Shown here: piece by piece, positions 50,144 to 61,207 of the stretch
Position numbering within the stretch: position 1 is the stretch's first letter
Layout: each line of letters starts with the position of its first letter
Made by a program: the position numbers and the translations under genes
Assembly: GCF_949628265.1 (NCBI RefSeq)
Contig: NC_088789.1
Location: 28,141,883 to 28,205,882 of the forward strand
Source: Cloeon dipterum
Taxonomy: Eukaryota > Arthropoda > Insecta > Ephemeroptera > Baetidae
Direction of reading: 5' to 3'
Length of the DNA stretch: 64,000 nt
Notes under the pieces: model-generated
Databases searched by the model: none
What the model was told of the DNA's origin: nothing
The model's input: the letters and a program-made list of their open reading frames with translations, nothing else

Positions 50144-52877
50144 ATGAAGGTACGTGCACTCACAAAATCTCAAAATCTCAGGTTTTATTTATTTTTTTAA
50201 TTTAATTTTCCCCTCATTTGGTTTAATATTGTTTATTTGTTATCAGTCAAGTAAGTGTCCAAAAATTTTATTATTATTTGTTCTTCAGGAAGCAAGTAAT
50301 TTTGTCAATTTGCATAAATAAAATCCAAAATTGAACTCGATTACAACAAGTAAGCAAAATAATCCAGATCTCTGCATTTGGATTTGGAGGAGCGAAGATA
50401 AAGCAATTTATTTTATAAATAATTTAATTCTTTTCTTGTAAAAAATTAAATAGTTTCGGCACAGCACTAAATTACAAATTGCCGCAAATAAACGTTTTGC
50501 CTCCACGCGTTACATAAGTAGATGATTTGAGAGAAAGTTCAAGGTTTTCCTCATCACTTATTCGCGCGAGTATGCATTCATCAAGATGCGCTACTTTTAC
50601 GCAACGCCGTCATTCATCCTGCTCTATCTTGTTGCAAAAGCACTCACGAAAAACCTTTTCGCAGCTGTTCGTTATCCTCGCCGCCGCCGCGGTGGTCGTC
50701 CTGGCCGAGCCGCCGGCGCCCAACCAGAACTACCTGCCACCAAGCCGCAACGCCCCGTCCGCCAGCTACGGTGCACCCTCGAACCAGTACGGAGCCCCCT
50801 CCAACCAGTACAGCACCCAGTACGACGCCCCTTCGAGCCAGTACGGCGCCCCGTCAGACTCGTACGGCGCCCCTAACTCGCAAAACTCGCGCAACGGAGG
50901 CGGCAGCAACAATTTTGCCCCTCCCGCGTCCAGGGTGCACCTTCGTCTCTTCGGCAACTCGAAGTCCGGCGGCTCCAACGGCGGAAGCTATTCTGACTCC
51001 AAGGCCAACCAGTACAGCAGCAGCAGCAGCAGGGCTTCCGCCCCCTCTGCCCAGTACGGAGCCCCTGCCGCCTCCAGCAACAACGCTTTCAGCAGCCGCG
51101 CGCAATCAAACCAGCAGTACAGCGCCCCCTCTAGCCAGTACGGCGCCCCCTCCTTCTCCTCCTCCGGGGCCTCCCGCCCTTCCAGCCAGTACGGAGCCCC
51201 CGCCCAAAACTCCGGCTTCCGCGCCTCCGCCCCCAGCAACCAGTACAACGCCCCTGCCAGGACTCCTTCCGCGCAGTACGGTGCCCCCAACGCCTTTAGC
51301 ACCCCTGCGTCCACCTACGGAGCCCCTTCGGTCGACCTCGGCCGCTCCGGCAACAACAAGCAGTCCAGCCCTTCGAACACCTACGGAGCCCCGTCCGGTG
51401 ATTTCGGCCAGCAGTCGACCTTCAATTCTCGCCCCTCCTCCTCGTACGGTGCCCCCTCGGCCGACTTCGGCCGCGCCGGGAACAACAAGCAGGCCTCTTT
51501 CGGCGGTGCTCAGCAGTCCAGCTCGTTCGGATCCGCCCCTTCCGCCACCTACGGAGCACCCTCCTCCTCCTACGGCGCCCCTTCGGCTGACTTCGGCCGC
51601 TCCGGCAGCAACAAGCAGTCATCTTTCGGCTCCAGCCCTTCAACCTCCTACGGAGCCCCTTCCGTTGAGCTCGGCCGCTCCAACAAGCAGTCCACCTTCA
51701 ACTCCCGCCCCTCCTCCTTCTCCTCCGCTCCTTCCTCCACCTACGGAGCCCCCTCCGGCAACAACAAGCAGTCCAACTCGTTCGGAAGCAGCCCTTCGGC
51801 CACCTACGGAGCCCCCGCCGGCTTCGAGAACCAGTACCCCATCCCCGACCTGCGCGTTCCTTCGATCAATGAGCAGAACAGGAACGTTCCTTCCAACAAG
51901 TACGGCGCTCCTTCGGCCAACAACCAGCTGAGCTCGTCCGCCAAGGGCTCCTCCAACTACGTGGCCCCCGCCTCGTCGTACAACGCCCCCAGCGCCAGCT
52001 TCAACTCTGGCCCGGCCAACGACTTCACCCAGGCCATCACCCCTTCGACCGAGTACGGCGCCCCCGCCCCGTTCGCCAACTTCGGAGCCCGCACCCCTAA
52101 CTCCGGCTTCCGCGCCTCTGCCCCCTCCTCTCAGTACGGCGCCCCCAGCTCGAGCTTCCGCGCCGCCACCCCCTCCTCGACCTACGGCGCCCCCAGCTCC
52201 GCCCCCTCCTCTCAGTACGGCGCCCCTAGCTCAGGCTTCAACGCCGCCACCCCTTCCTCGACCTACGGCGCCCCTAGCTCTGGCTCCCGCGCCTCAGCCC
52301 CCTCCTCTCAGTACGGCGCCCCTAGCTCTAGCTTCAACGCCGCCACCCCCTCCTCGACCTACGGCGCCCCCAGCAGCTCCCCCAACTCCAGGTTCAACGC
52401 CCCCTCCTCCAGCTCGTTCGGAGGCAACAAGCAGTCGTCCTTCTCGTCGGCTCGCGCCCCCAGCAGCCAGTACGGCGCCCCCTCGAGCCAGTACGGCGCC
52501 CCCATCAACCAGGGTGTGACCACGGAAGATCCCCTTGCTGTAATACCTAGTTGAAAAAATATCCCAACCCCCTAGTAACCCTTTTGTAATTTTCGCAGGA
52601 GCCTGCCAACTACGAGTTCAAGTACGACGTGACAGACGCCGTCAGCGGCTCCGACTTTGGCGCCAAGGAGGGTCGCGACGGAGAAACCACCTGGGGAGAG
52701 TACCGCGTGCAGCTGCCCGACGGCCGCACCCAGATCGTCAAGTACGAGGCCGACCAGAACGGCTACAGGCCCGAAATCGAGTACCAGGACCCTCCTAACG
52801 GCTTCAACGGCAACAGCGCCGCCGGAAACGGAAACGACGCTCCCTACCCCCCATCGAGACGCCAGGGCGGCTATTAA
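50144..52877 (+). CDS. Resilin-like RR-2 cuticular protein with 26 YGAP motifs
   Basis: A secreted elastic or structural cuticle protein. Exons 50144-50149 (Met-Lys only), 50665-52539 and 52599-52877 give 2160 nt (719 aa). The signal peptide is MKLFVILAAAAVVVLA, followed by EPPAPNQNYLPP as in the neighbour gene. Residues about 35-625 are a low-complexity region of Ser, Ala, Pro, Tyr and Asn with 26 copies of YGAP, mostly as SSQYGAPSS or SSTYGAPSS, and interspersed SADFGRSGNNKQSS units. Fly resilin also has YGAP repeats and a chitin-binding RR-2 domain; its tyrosines form dityrosine cross-links. The RR-2 core here (WGEYRVQLPDGRTQIVKYEA) is encoded by the last exon. The donor of exon 2 (GCT|GTAATA) was chosen for phase; GGT|GTGACC eleven... 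codons earlier is an alternative. Frames starting before 50665 ignore the splice site and are not used. Confidence 0.9.
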
Positions 52878-53025
52878 GGAGCGATAGTTGTATTTATTCT
52901 CATGTTTGCTTGCCCCTGATTATTGTAATGAATGCTTGTACATAGTTCATTATTATCAATCACATTTTTGCTCTTTTGTTGTTGTGTAGAGAATATCCAA
53001 CTGATTTGTTAGCACGCGCTGACAA

Positions 53026-53031
53026 AATAAA
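53026..53031 (+). terminator. Poly(A) signal of the resilin-like gene
   Basis: AATAAA lies about 150 bp after the stop codon at 52877, on the expected strand. Confidence 0.6.
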
Positions 53032-53250
53032 TCGAAACTGAATCAAATTTCGTTGTTTGTGTTTGTGGAAAATCCAGATCAATTAAAAATCAGTTCTCAT
53101 TCAAAGTATAAAAGTTTGCTCACTTTAATCAACAAGAATAATGGAAATATTTAAAACACATTAAAAAAAATGCAAATACCTTCCCTTGACAATTTGGTCC
53201 AATGAAAACTAGAAATCATGTAACAACTGGTTTACTCACATAGTTTGGCC

Positions 53251-54600
53251 TCAGGAAGACCACATGTAGAAGTAAATAGCCTGCCACTCTGGAATGTACC
53301 TTTGTAAGGGTCTACAAATGTGGTGGGCAAGGGGAATTTTGTTCGACAGCCCTTCAAGCAGGATGTGCAGCCGGGATTTGCTGTACTTTTCATAGAAAGG
53401 AGATCGGAGAATGTAGAAGAGCAGACAGAGAGCACGCCTGGACAGCTCGAGGCGCTGCTTCTTGGTCACGTGCACCTCGCTCTTCCTGTACATCTGCAAG
53501 CTGCGACAAAATATTAATTAATTTAAATTATTCAAAATCCAAACTCAGTACCTGGTGATGTCCATCAGCAGGGAAAACATCCACGGCTTCCAGCTGGTTT
53601 CACCGAAGACCAAGCAGCTGGCCAGATGAATCATGGGTTTGGTAATGTAAATGACCTAAACACCAAATTTAGGACCTACAAAGAAAACTATTTAATCAAA
53701 ATACTTCTGCACTGGTGTGCTGGATGGCCAGAGTTTCCTCCTCGGCCTCGGACAACGCGGGCGGCTGAGGGGCCGTCCACGTTCGGCAGTGGAGGGGAGG
53801 AGCGGCCGAGATGGTGCGAATGACCCTTCCCGAGCTCAGGGTGAAGGAATGTGAGTAGCGCTCGGCGGCGGGGGTTTCCACCTGAGCACCATTGGCAATC
53901 TTGCTCCTCTGCAGCGGAGCAATTGGAGGACATTTCGTGATCTTTTCCTTGTACTTCAGCAAAACCACAAGCCGAGACACACACCTGACGAGTAAATGTT
54001 TAATATCAAATTAATTGTCAGTGATAAAATTAATCTCACTTGAAAAATTGGACAATGACGACGATTGCCCATCTGCCTCTGTTCCCCCACAGTTTCCGAG
54101 CAGCGATTTCGAGGAAGACTTCAGAGTACTCAAGCACAGTGATGAAAGTTTTAATTCTTTTGCCTTGTTCGACTGTTGTTAGCCTTGCGGATCGAATTAT
54201 CCTGTCGTTGAACAAGACTAGAAGATTTGACAGCAAGTAGACGAGCTCCGATAAGACGCTGGAATTTTGCACCCGTCCTGGAATTAAATAAAAATATATT
54301 TGCATGAAGTTATAAAATATTATAAAACTAAAATAATGTTTACTATAAACGAGAAAAATATGTACATTTTATAGCTGACTTATTTGAACATAATAGGAGG
54401 TAACAAATTGTTATCATTGCTTGTTTATCTCGTTTCAGTGTGACAAAATACCATAAAAAATAACAATATTATGCACCTGCTAGAAAATATGATACCCATT
54501 TTACGGTAGTTTCCAAATCGGACGTGAGTTGTGGATTGCTGCTAATCCAAGTTTTGTAAGCAGCAAACAGTTCTGCAACAGACATGCTGCTTGGATTCAT
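53251..54600 (-). CDS. PEX16: Peroxin 16
   Basis: PEX16 is a membrane peroxin that recruits PEX3 and starts peroxisome membrane assembly from the ER. Exons 54477-54600, 54040-54277, 53705-53984, 53552-53655 and 53251-53500 sum to 996 nt (331 aa; human 336). Matching blocks are ELVYLLSNLLVLFNDRI, TVLEYSEVFLEIAARKLWG, the PPIAPL motif, WKPWMFSLLMDIT and LLFYILRSPFYEKYS; the protein ends QAIYFYMWSS, as human PEX16 ends near KIYFYSWG. Hydrophobic stretches at about 105-130 and 220-245 fit membrane segments. The start ATG (54600) is followed by a second in-frame ATG five codons on. The gene is divergent to ZC3H15, with 663 bp between the two ATGs. Confidence 0.95.
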
Positions 54601-54725
54601 GTTTAAGTAAATTAATTGTCAAGATTTCCGATGTAGAACGATTAAAGAGTGATCAAAGGGTCATGCTTGTTGTTTTTTTAAAAGTCATGACGGTTTTCAA
54701 TTTAGAAATCATCAAATCATTGCAT

Positions 54726-54733
54726 AACCGGTT
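54726..54733. promoter_or_regulatory. Palindromic AACCGGTT site (Grainyhead-like)
   Basis: AACCGGTT in the intergenic stretch between PEX16 and ZC3H15. It matches the Grainyhead/CP2 consensus; a second exact copy is at 54879-54886. Confidence 0.5.
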
Positions 54734-54878
54734 AATTTAAAAAGCGCGTGAAGTACCTGAAAAGCAATGCCTTTTTATCTCTCATTGATATTCTTAATAA
54801 TTTTATTTAATTTCAAAGCGGTTTTTAAACATTGGAAGTAATTTCCCCATTTTTTATATTAAAGATTGCAACGTTGAT

Positions 54879-54886
54879 AACCGGTT
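54879..54886. promoter_or_regulatory. Second AACCGGTT site
   Basis: Identical to the site at 54726 and followed 17 bp later by a partial site (ttaaccggg). Two exact palindromic octamers within 160 bp of promoter DNA are unlikely by chance. Confidence 0.5.
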
Positions 54887-55263
54887 ATTGCTGATGCAGT
54901 TTTAACCGGGTGGGCGGGTACCAGGCACAATCAGCATCGAGAACGAGAACGTGTGTGTGTCTGTTTCTTGTGTTGTTTCTCGCAGCTGACATTTCTGAGG
55001 TAACAATTTTGTAGGTTCCTTCTGTTTTTTAACCTTTTAATCGTTTCAACACTGCACTTAACATGATTTTAACCAAATATTTTATATCTATGCCCATTTA
55101 AAGACGGTGAAAGATGGGGCATTTTTGTATTTTTTAGATTTTTTTCGCTCATTTCACGCGTTGAACTTTTTAGTCGGCTTGCATCAATTTCTTTATTTTT
55201 CTGCACTTTGAGCCTTTGAATAATAATTATTAATTTTGTCCTCTCCCAGGTTTCGTTTGCACA

Positions 55264-57374
55264 ATGCCACCGAAAAAACCAGCACCGGCTGCGCCTAGCA
55301 AAAAGGCAGATGCCAAGAAGAAGGAGAAAGTCATAGAGGTACATTTTATGCCTGTCAAATAACATAATTAGACATTGCTTAGATCTTTAACGTTTTCTCA
55401 TAAATTTATATGATTTTTCGCAGGACAAAACATTCGGTTTGAAGAACAAAAAAGGCGCCAAGCAACAGAAATTCATCCAGCAAGTTGAAAAGCAGGTATT
55501 ATTCCCCTCAAATGCAATGATAACCTGATTTTTATTACACACTTTTTGAAAAAGGTTAAATTTGGAGGGAATCCTAGCAACAGAAAGCTTGACGATGCAA
55601 AGAAGGCCGAGCTGGAAAAGAAGAAAAAGGAGGACACCCTCGGCTTGCTCTTCAAACCCGTTGCCACGCAAAAAATCGAAAAGGGAGCCGACCCAAAGTC
55701 CATCTTGTGCGCGTTTTTCAAGCAAGGAACCTGCGGAAAGGGAGACAGGTGCAAGTTTTCTCACGACTTGACCATCGAGCGAAAGGCTGAGAAGAGAAGT
55801 CTTTATGTCGATATGAGAGATGGTTTGCAGACATTTTTTGTGATTTAGAAAATCCTGATTACTAATTTGTAAACCAAACAGATGAGAACATGGACGATTG
55901 GGACGAGGAAAAGCTGAATGAGGTCGCGGAAAAGAAGCACGGAGAGGCTGACTTGGCCAGGCCCAACCAAACTGACATTGTGAGCCTGCCTGATAGAATC
56001 AAATCACAATAATTTACTTATTACAATTTACGATATAGATCTGCAGATATTTCTTGGAAGCCGTGGAGGTCAGCAAGTACGGCTGGTTCTGGGAATGTCC
56101 AAATGGTACAAAGTGCATCTATCGACACGCCCTGCCTCCTGGCTTCCAGCTCAAAAAGGACAAGAAGAAGGAAGAAAAGGCTGACAAGATTTCCCTCGAG
56201 GATTTGATTGAGAAGGAGCGGGCTGCCTTAGGTGTCAATCTGACTAGAGTAATTTACCGTAAGGTCACGCCGTAAATATTTTTTAACAAATTTTACCTAC
56301 TGCCAGGTCACGCTTGAAAGCTTCCTGTCTTGGAAAAAGAGAAAGCTTACGGAGAAAGCGAAAAATGCCAAGATGGAGGAGGACAAGAAGAGGCAAGAGT
56401 TCAAGGCTGGAAGACAAGTCGGGGTTTGTACTGGTTTATTTTTTAGGGTTTAAAGCTCATCAATAATCGATTTTGCAAGTTTCTATAACGAAAAATAGAG
56501 CAGCAGTCTTGGTAATAGGGAGTAACTCGCGGGAAATTTCGAAATGGGGGCGTGGTACCCAGAAAATTAATAAAGAAGGCGTGTCATGTGTCGTAAAGCG
56601 CGGGAAATTTGTAAAATTCCACGTCATTACGGAGAATTCTCGTAAATTTTGTTTTGGGGGCGTGGCTGTCCAGAAAATTGAAAAATGGTGGGCGTGGCAC
56701 TTGTCACAAGACGCGGGGAAAAATATAATTTTGACGTTTTCAGCCTTAAACTTGAGGGAATTCCACATTGGAGATGCGGCTTCTCAGGAAATTAAAATGT
56801 AGGGCGTGGCACTTGTCATAAGGCGCGGGAAAATCGTACATTTCGTCGTTCTTTCTGTTCTCTGGGCAAACCTTGTTAGATAATTACCGCTTTGAAAGTC
56901 TATAGATGAGTTTCTAAATAAAATTGTTGACGAATTTCAGATTTCTGGTCGTGAGATGTTCGTGTTCAATCCTGAACTGGCTAAGGAAGGTGACGATGAC
57001 TTTGAGGAAGGTGGCGAGGCAGTCGACTACCGACAGCTGTCCAAGGACGACGAGGATGACGACGGAATTGAATACAAGGAAATTGTTCTCGACGACATTG
57101 CCCTTGAAGCGAGCGAAGTTGATGGCACTGGATCGGTGGCTCCTGAGAACAGGCTAGCTGACATGGCGGCCCAGGCCAAGACAGTTTCCAATGGCACTGC
57201 AGAAGGTTGGGGTTTGGCTTGATGTGTAGATAATTTTTCTTAAATCTTTCGTTTCGAGCAGACAATCCTGGCGCCACGGCAGCAGCCATCGACGAGAACC
57301 TATTTTTGGACGATGATCTAGACGACCTGGACGAGGACCTTGAAAACTTAGACATTTCAGATAGTGAATCATAG
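55264..57374 (+). CDS. ZC3H15: ZC3H15, DRG family regulatory protein 1 (DFRP1)
   Basis: DFRP1 binds and stabilises the GTPase DRG1 and associates with ribosomes. Exons 55264-55338, 55424-55495, 55555-55822, 55882-55979, 56039-56248, 56307-56423, 56941-57205 and 57262-57374 sum to 1218 nt (405 aa; human 426). The N-terminus is Lys-rich ([18 protein letters not shown]) and then [19 protein letters not shown]. Two CCCH zinc fingers are visible: C-x7-C-x5-C-x3-H in [19 protein letters not shown] and C-x17-C-x5-C-x3-H in ICRYFLEAV...[11 protein letters not shown]. The DFRP region is [13 protein letters not shown]...[14 protein letters not shown]. The C-terminus is very acidic. A 5' UTR intron ends 14 bp before the ATG. 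Intron 6 (56424-56940) carries a gggcgtgg repeat. Tail-to-tail with PMS1. Confidence 0.95.
56515..56850 (+). repeat. Repeat with gggcgtgg units in ZC3H15 intron 6
   Basis: Four similar units of about 75 bp, each with a GGGCGTGG core followed by a cgcggga block (for example near 56548, 56658, 56690 and 56801). Related sequence is at 49130-49330. It resembles a minisatellite derived from a dispersed element. Confidence 0.6.
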
Positions 57375-57486
57375 CCCAGGTCAACCAATTGATGTGAGGA
57401 TCAATTGAAAACAAGCTGCAACCGTTTATTTGTGCAAATTGGTTGAAAATATAATATTTCCTTTCAATTCTAGAAACAAGTTAAAT

Positions 57487-57492
57487 TTTATT
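57487..57492 (-). terminator. Poly(A) signal overlapping the PMS1 stop codon
   Basis: AATAAA on the minus strand includes the TAA stop codon at 57488-57490 (cgcAATAAAatt). It would give a 3' UTR of only 15-30 nt before the converging ZC3H15 transcript end. Confidence 0.55.
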
Positions 57493-60400
57493 GCGACTGG
57501 GTTTTCATGGTTTGCGACAAAAGCGGGCCTGAGTAAACTGTGGCTCTGCACGGCTTTCCGTGAGGGCATTTTTCCTCCAAACTGCAATGCGTAGTAAAGT
57601 TTTCCAAAAGTCTCTTGAAGTCGTTCTTGTTCTCAACGGCCTGAAAATTAATTAAGAGTAAAAGACCATTAAATTATTTTAAATTTAATATCTCACGTTC
57701 ATTTCCTGTGGGTTCAAAATGGTTTCTAAAATTTCCTTGATCAGCCAAGGGTTATAAGTGGAAATCTCTGAGCCTTGTCGAACAAGCCAATTTCCATTCC
57801 ACTTGCCGAGAATTTGAGTATCTGGCACATTTGACTCAAGCCTAGAAAAAAGAATTAATTCATAAACTTGAATGGCTCAATTTAATCTAAAATACCTCGC
57901 GAATTTCTTTTTCATGATGGCATCTAAAGTTATAGGCACCTCAACCACTCTAGTCAATTTTTTCTTTTTCATTGGTGATTTTTGGGGATTCTCCTCCTGA
58001 ACTTTGGTTATAATTTCAATTTGTGGAGCTGCAACAGCACTAACAGCAGGCGTCTTCTTATCAGCAAGAGTTTTCAGCATGCTCAAACACAAACTCGCTT
58101 CAGCAGACTTTTCTGGTTCCTTCTTTTTTATTTGCTTCTTTGCAACTGGCACTGGGCTGAAAATTAAATTGAAAAGGTTTATTTAGTCGTTCCTGGAAAA
58201 ACTGACATACCTATAAGCATTTGAGACAGAGGAATTGTCCAATTTGCTCAGCTTGTACTCCTGAGCCATTTGGCCGAACTTTTCTTTCTCTTCGTCGGGC
58301 AGATCTTTCCACAATCTGGCCAAGAGAGGAGCCACCTCGCACAGCCCCATATTTGGTCTGTCCTTGAGCACTGTTTTTCATTAAATTAATTCAAAAGTTA
58401 TATTAATTAAAGAAACAATAGTACATTTAGGTCTAGTTTCCTTGCAGAACATGTTGAAAGCCCGCAAGTTATTTTGTCCCATTTGAGTGCAAGGACTCGC
58501 CGAGAGCGACAGTCGCCTGTCATATTGAACTTTTGCTTTGGGGGCTTTTGGCTGTTGAACTTTCGGTTGCACTAATAGTTGACAACCCTATAAAATCGTT
58601 TGCAATTTCTGGATTTAAATTATTATAAAAGAGAAAATACCTCAATGAAATTCCCTGAACTGCCAGGAACATGGCCGCGACTCCAGTCTGCTTGATTTAC
58701 TTCCATGGGCGCTTCAGCTTTTTCCAGCTCCTCTGTGACTATAAGATTTTTAAAATTAGTGGATTTTATTATATATTTGATTAATACACTGTAGTAAATT
58801 AGTTTAGCTAAATTTTATTAAATTTTTACCTGGTGAATTCGATTGATTCAAAAGTTTCTCCAATTCAAGAAGCGCTGCTTCATCTTCCAAAGAGAAAACA
58901 AAATCTTCAACATCCTCAGGCAATTTTGGGGTAGAAAGAAGTGAGTTGTCCTTTAAAGTGTCTTCCAATTCATCCTCAGAAGATGGTTCTGACAGTGTAA
59001 ATGGAGAGGGCTCCACTGGAGTCTCATTGTCAGGGGCTTCAGGCGTTTCAGGTACAAAAAATTCCAGTTTAAAAGACGCAGCTGGGGAAGACTTGGCATC
59101 AGGCTCTTCTTGAGAATCGCTTACAGTCTCTTGATCAGAAATTTTCAGCCGTTTGTTGGCTGGAGGCTCAACTACTTCGTCCACTTTATTAGGAACTCCT
59201 TCTTCGTCGTAGAATTCATCCATCATGGTTTGAATTGCTTCCAAAAGTTGGTCCTGCAGATTGAAATTTTGTTTATATTCATGCTCAGGGAAAACCTGAA
59301 TGTTAAAATCACCTCTTTGGCAGAGCGCAGCATGAATTTTGATTTGTCAGGCTCAAGATTGACGTCCAAATCTTCCTGGTTCACTTTCAAATCCAGCACA
59401 CACGCAGGGTACCTATTTTTCCCAATAGAAGGGAACCGAAGCCTGAATTTCTCCATTAAAACCTACAGAAGCTCACGTTATATATTTAAAATATTGGAAA
59501 ATAAATCGAATTACGTCTTCGATTTTCTTGTGGCGCACAACCCTTTTGTTCATGATCAAAATCAAGGCTGATTTGGTGCTTTGACACGTTTCATTCACCA
59601 CTCCAACCTTCGTGGGTAGCACTGCAGTAATGGATCCCTAAAATTTTGAATTAAAACCAGGAATGTTCAAATTATCGTCACATTTACCCACTCATCAAGC
59701 TCAGATTTGACGACTTTGTAATTAGAGACCAAGTTGTGTCCGAGAATCTCTCCAAGCGCCGTTTTGATCGGCTCGCCCGCCGCAATGGGCACGCTCTGCT
59801 TTTTCCAAACCAAAGAGCCTCCGTGCACAAAGAAAATGCGCACAAATGGCCAGGCAACACCCAGGGCTCCAAGATAGGATTTGATTTTAGAAATCGTGCC
59901 TGTTTTGGAAAATCCCTGCGTGTTTGCCGTCGCTTTGGCGCTGAGCAAAATGCGCCTTCGAGCTGGTTGGTGGTGGTAAATATTCTGGACACAAATCAGT
60001 GTACCTGAAATTTTTGAATTTAATTAATTAAAATTGTTCAAATATGAAAATCACCTTGATTTAGGTGAGAGGGAGACTTGTCCACGATTTCTCCATCAGA
60101 GTTGAATTTGTATGTGGTTGCTACTGGATCTTCTTCAGTTTTTGTCGTGATAGAAACATCAGAAATACAACAGATACTGGCAAGTGCTTCGCCTCGAAAT
60201 CCATAAGTTCGAAGAGATTCTAAAAATTTAAAAATTATTCATATCAAAATTCTTACACAGAATTAATGGCTCTCCCCCACACCCCAAATCCGGCTTAAAT
60301 TGTGATTAAATATACATATCTACGGATTTTATCTGTACCTAAATCAGAGAATTCCTTGATTTTTGAAGAATATCCAGGTTTGCACATAACCGACACATCT

Positions 60401-60667
60401 GACAGGCTAATTCCCTTGGCATTGTCCTTGACTGTAACCTTGTCGAGACCGTAGTTTTCCTTTTAATACAAATTAAAATTGAGAAATACAAATATTTTAT
60501 CTCATAAAAAAATTATGTATTACCAATCTGATGTCAATAGCTGTGGCACCAGCATCAAGAGCGTTTTCCACCAATTCCTTTACGACATTGTACGGTCCCT
60601 GGATGACCTGGTTGCTTGTGATCAACCTAGCAGTATTCTTGTCTAAAAACTTAACAGCGTCAGTCAT
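57488..60667 (-). CDS. PMS1: PMS1, MutL homologue with HMG box
   Basis: PMS1 pairs with MLH1 (MutL-beta); its role in mismatch repair is minor or modulatory. Thirteen exons (60524-60667, 60339-60459, 60055-60219, 59688-60004, 59515-59637, 59313-59462, 58830-59253, 58641-58738, 58425-58587, 58211-58370, 57896-58156, 57697-57841, 57488-57640) sum to 2424 nt (807 aa; human 932). The GHKL ATPase motifs are ELVENALDAGA (31-41), DNAKGI (60-65; usual DNGxGI) and TYGFRGEALASI (93-104). QPARRR is the MutL signature variant. An acidic linker (about 345-510) leads to an HMG box at about 548-618 (AFNMFCKETRPK...LARLWKDLPDEEKEKFGQMA). The C-terminus has CPHGKP of the MutL dimerisation domain but no DQHAxxER endonuclease motif, as in other PMS1 proteins. 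It is divergent to the MSL3-like gene. Confidence 0.93.
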
Positions 60668-61207
60668 TGTAAAATTCGTAATATTAAAAAAAACAGTCAG
60701 AAATTAAAGTGACAGCCACATCAAAACATGTGTTTCATTCGTGATTCGCGGTAAATTTTTCTCCCAAGTTATGAAATCCCCCACCAAAGTGATGGTGGCG
60801 CCTCGGTCAGTAAACAAAAAGAGGTGGTCAGCAGGCACTGTTCTTTCCCGGAATTTCGCTCTTTTTTCTCTCCTTGTGAATTTTTCGCAGGGGAAGCGAT
60901 TTCAGGTAATTTTTAAATAATTTCTCCACTCAATCAGTCAAAATCCACACACTTAGTCGTTTGTAAAATCTCTGTATTAATTAAATTAAAATTCTTCTCG
61001 CTGTAAGGTTGCCGAACTTTGTCAGGTTTGCAGCCCTACCAGAATGTTAATTTGTTTTTGTCTGGAAACCAAAAGCTGGGAGCCTAAAAGTGCAGATCCG
61101 GGCGATTTGTTAGCAATTCAGGCCGAAAAGATGATGATGCCATGAGATCAATGTCGGCGTTCGCGTTCGGTGAGGATAGAGTCGCGTCTTAGGCTGGTTT
61201 GGCGAGC

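Noticed and set aside
50527-50664. Upstream start for the resilin-like protein giving an extra N-terminal segment
   Set aside because: The segment crosses a good acceptor (cttttcgcag) and would bury the signal peptide. The Met-Lys exon at 50144 with donor AAG|GTACGT matches the neighbouring cuticular gene.
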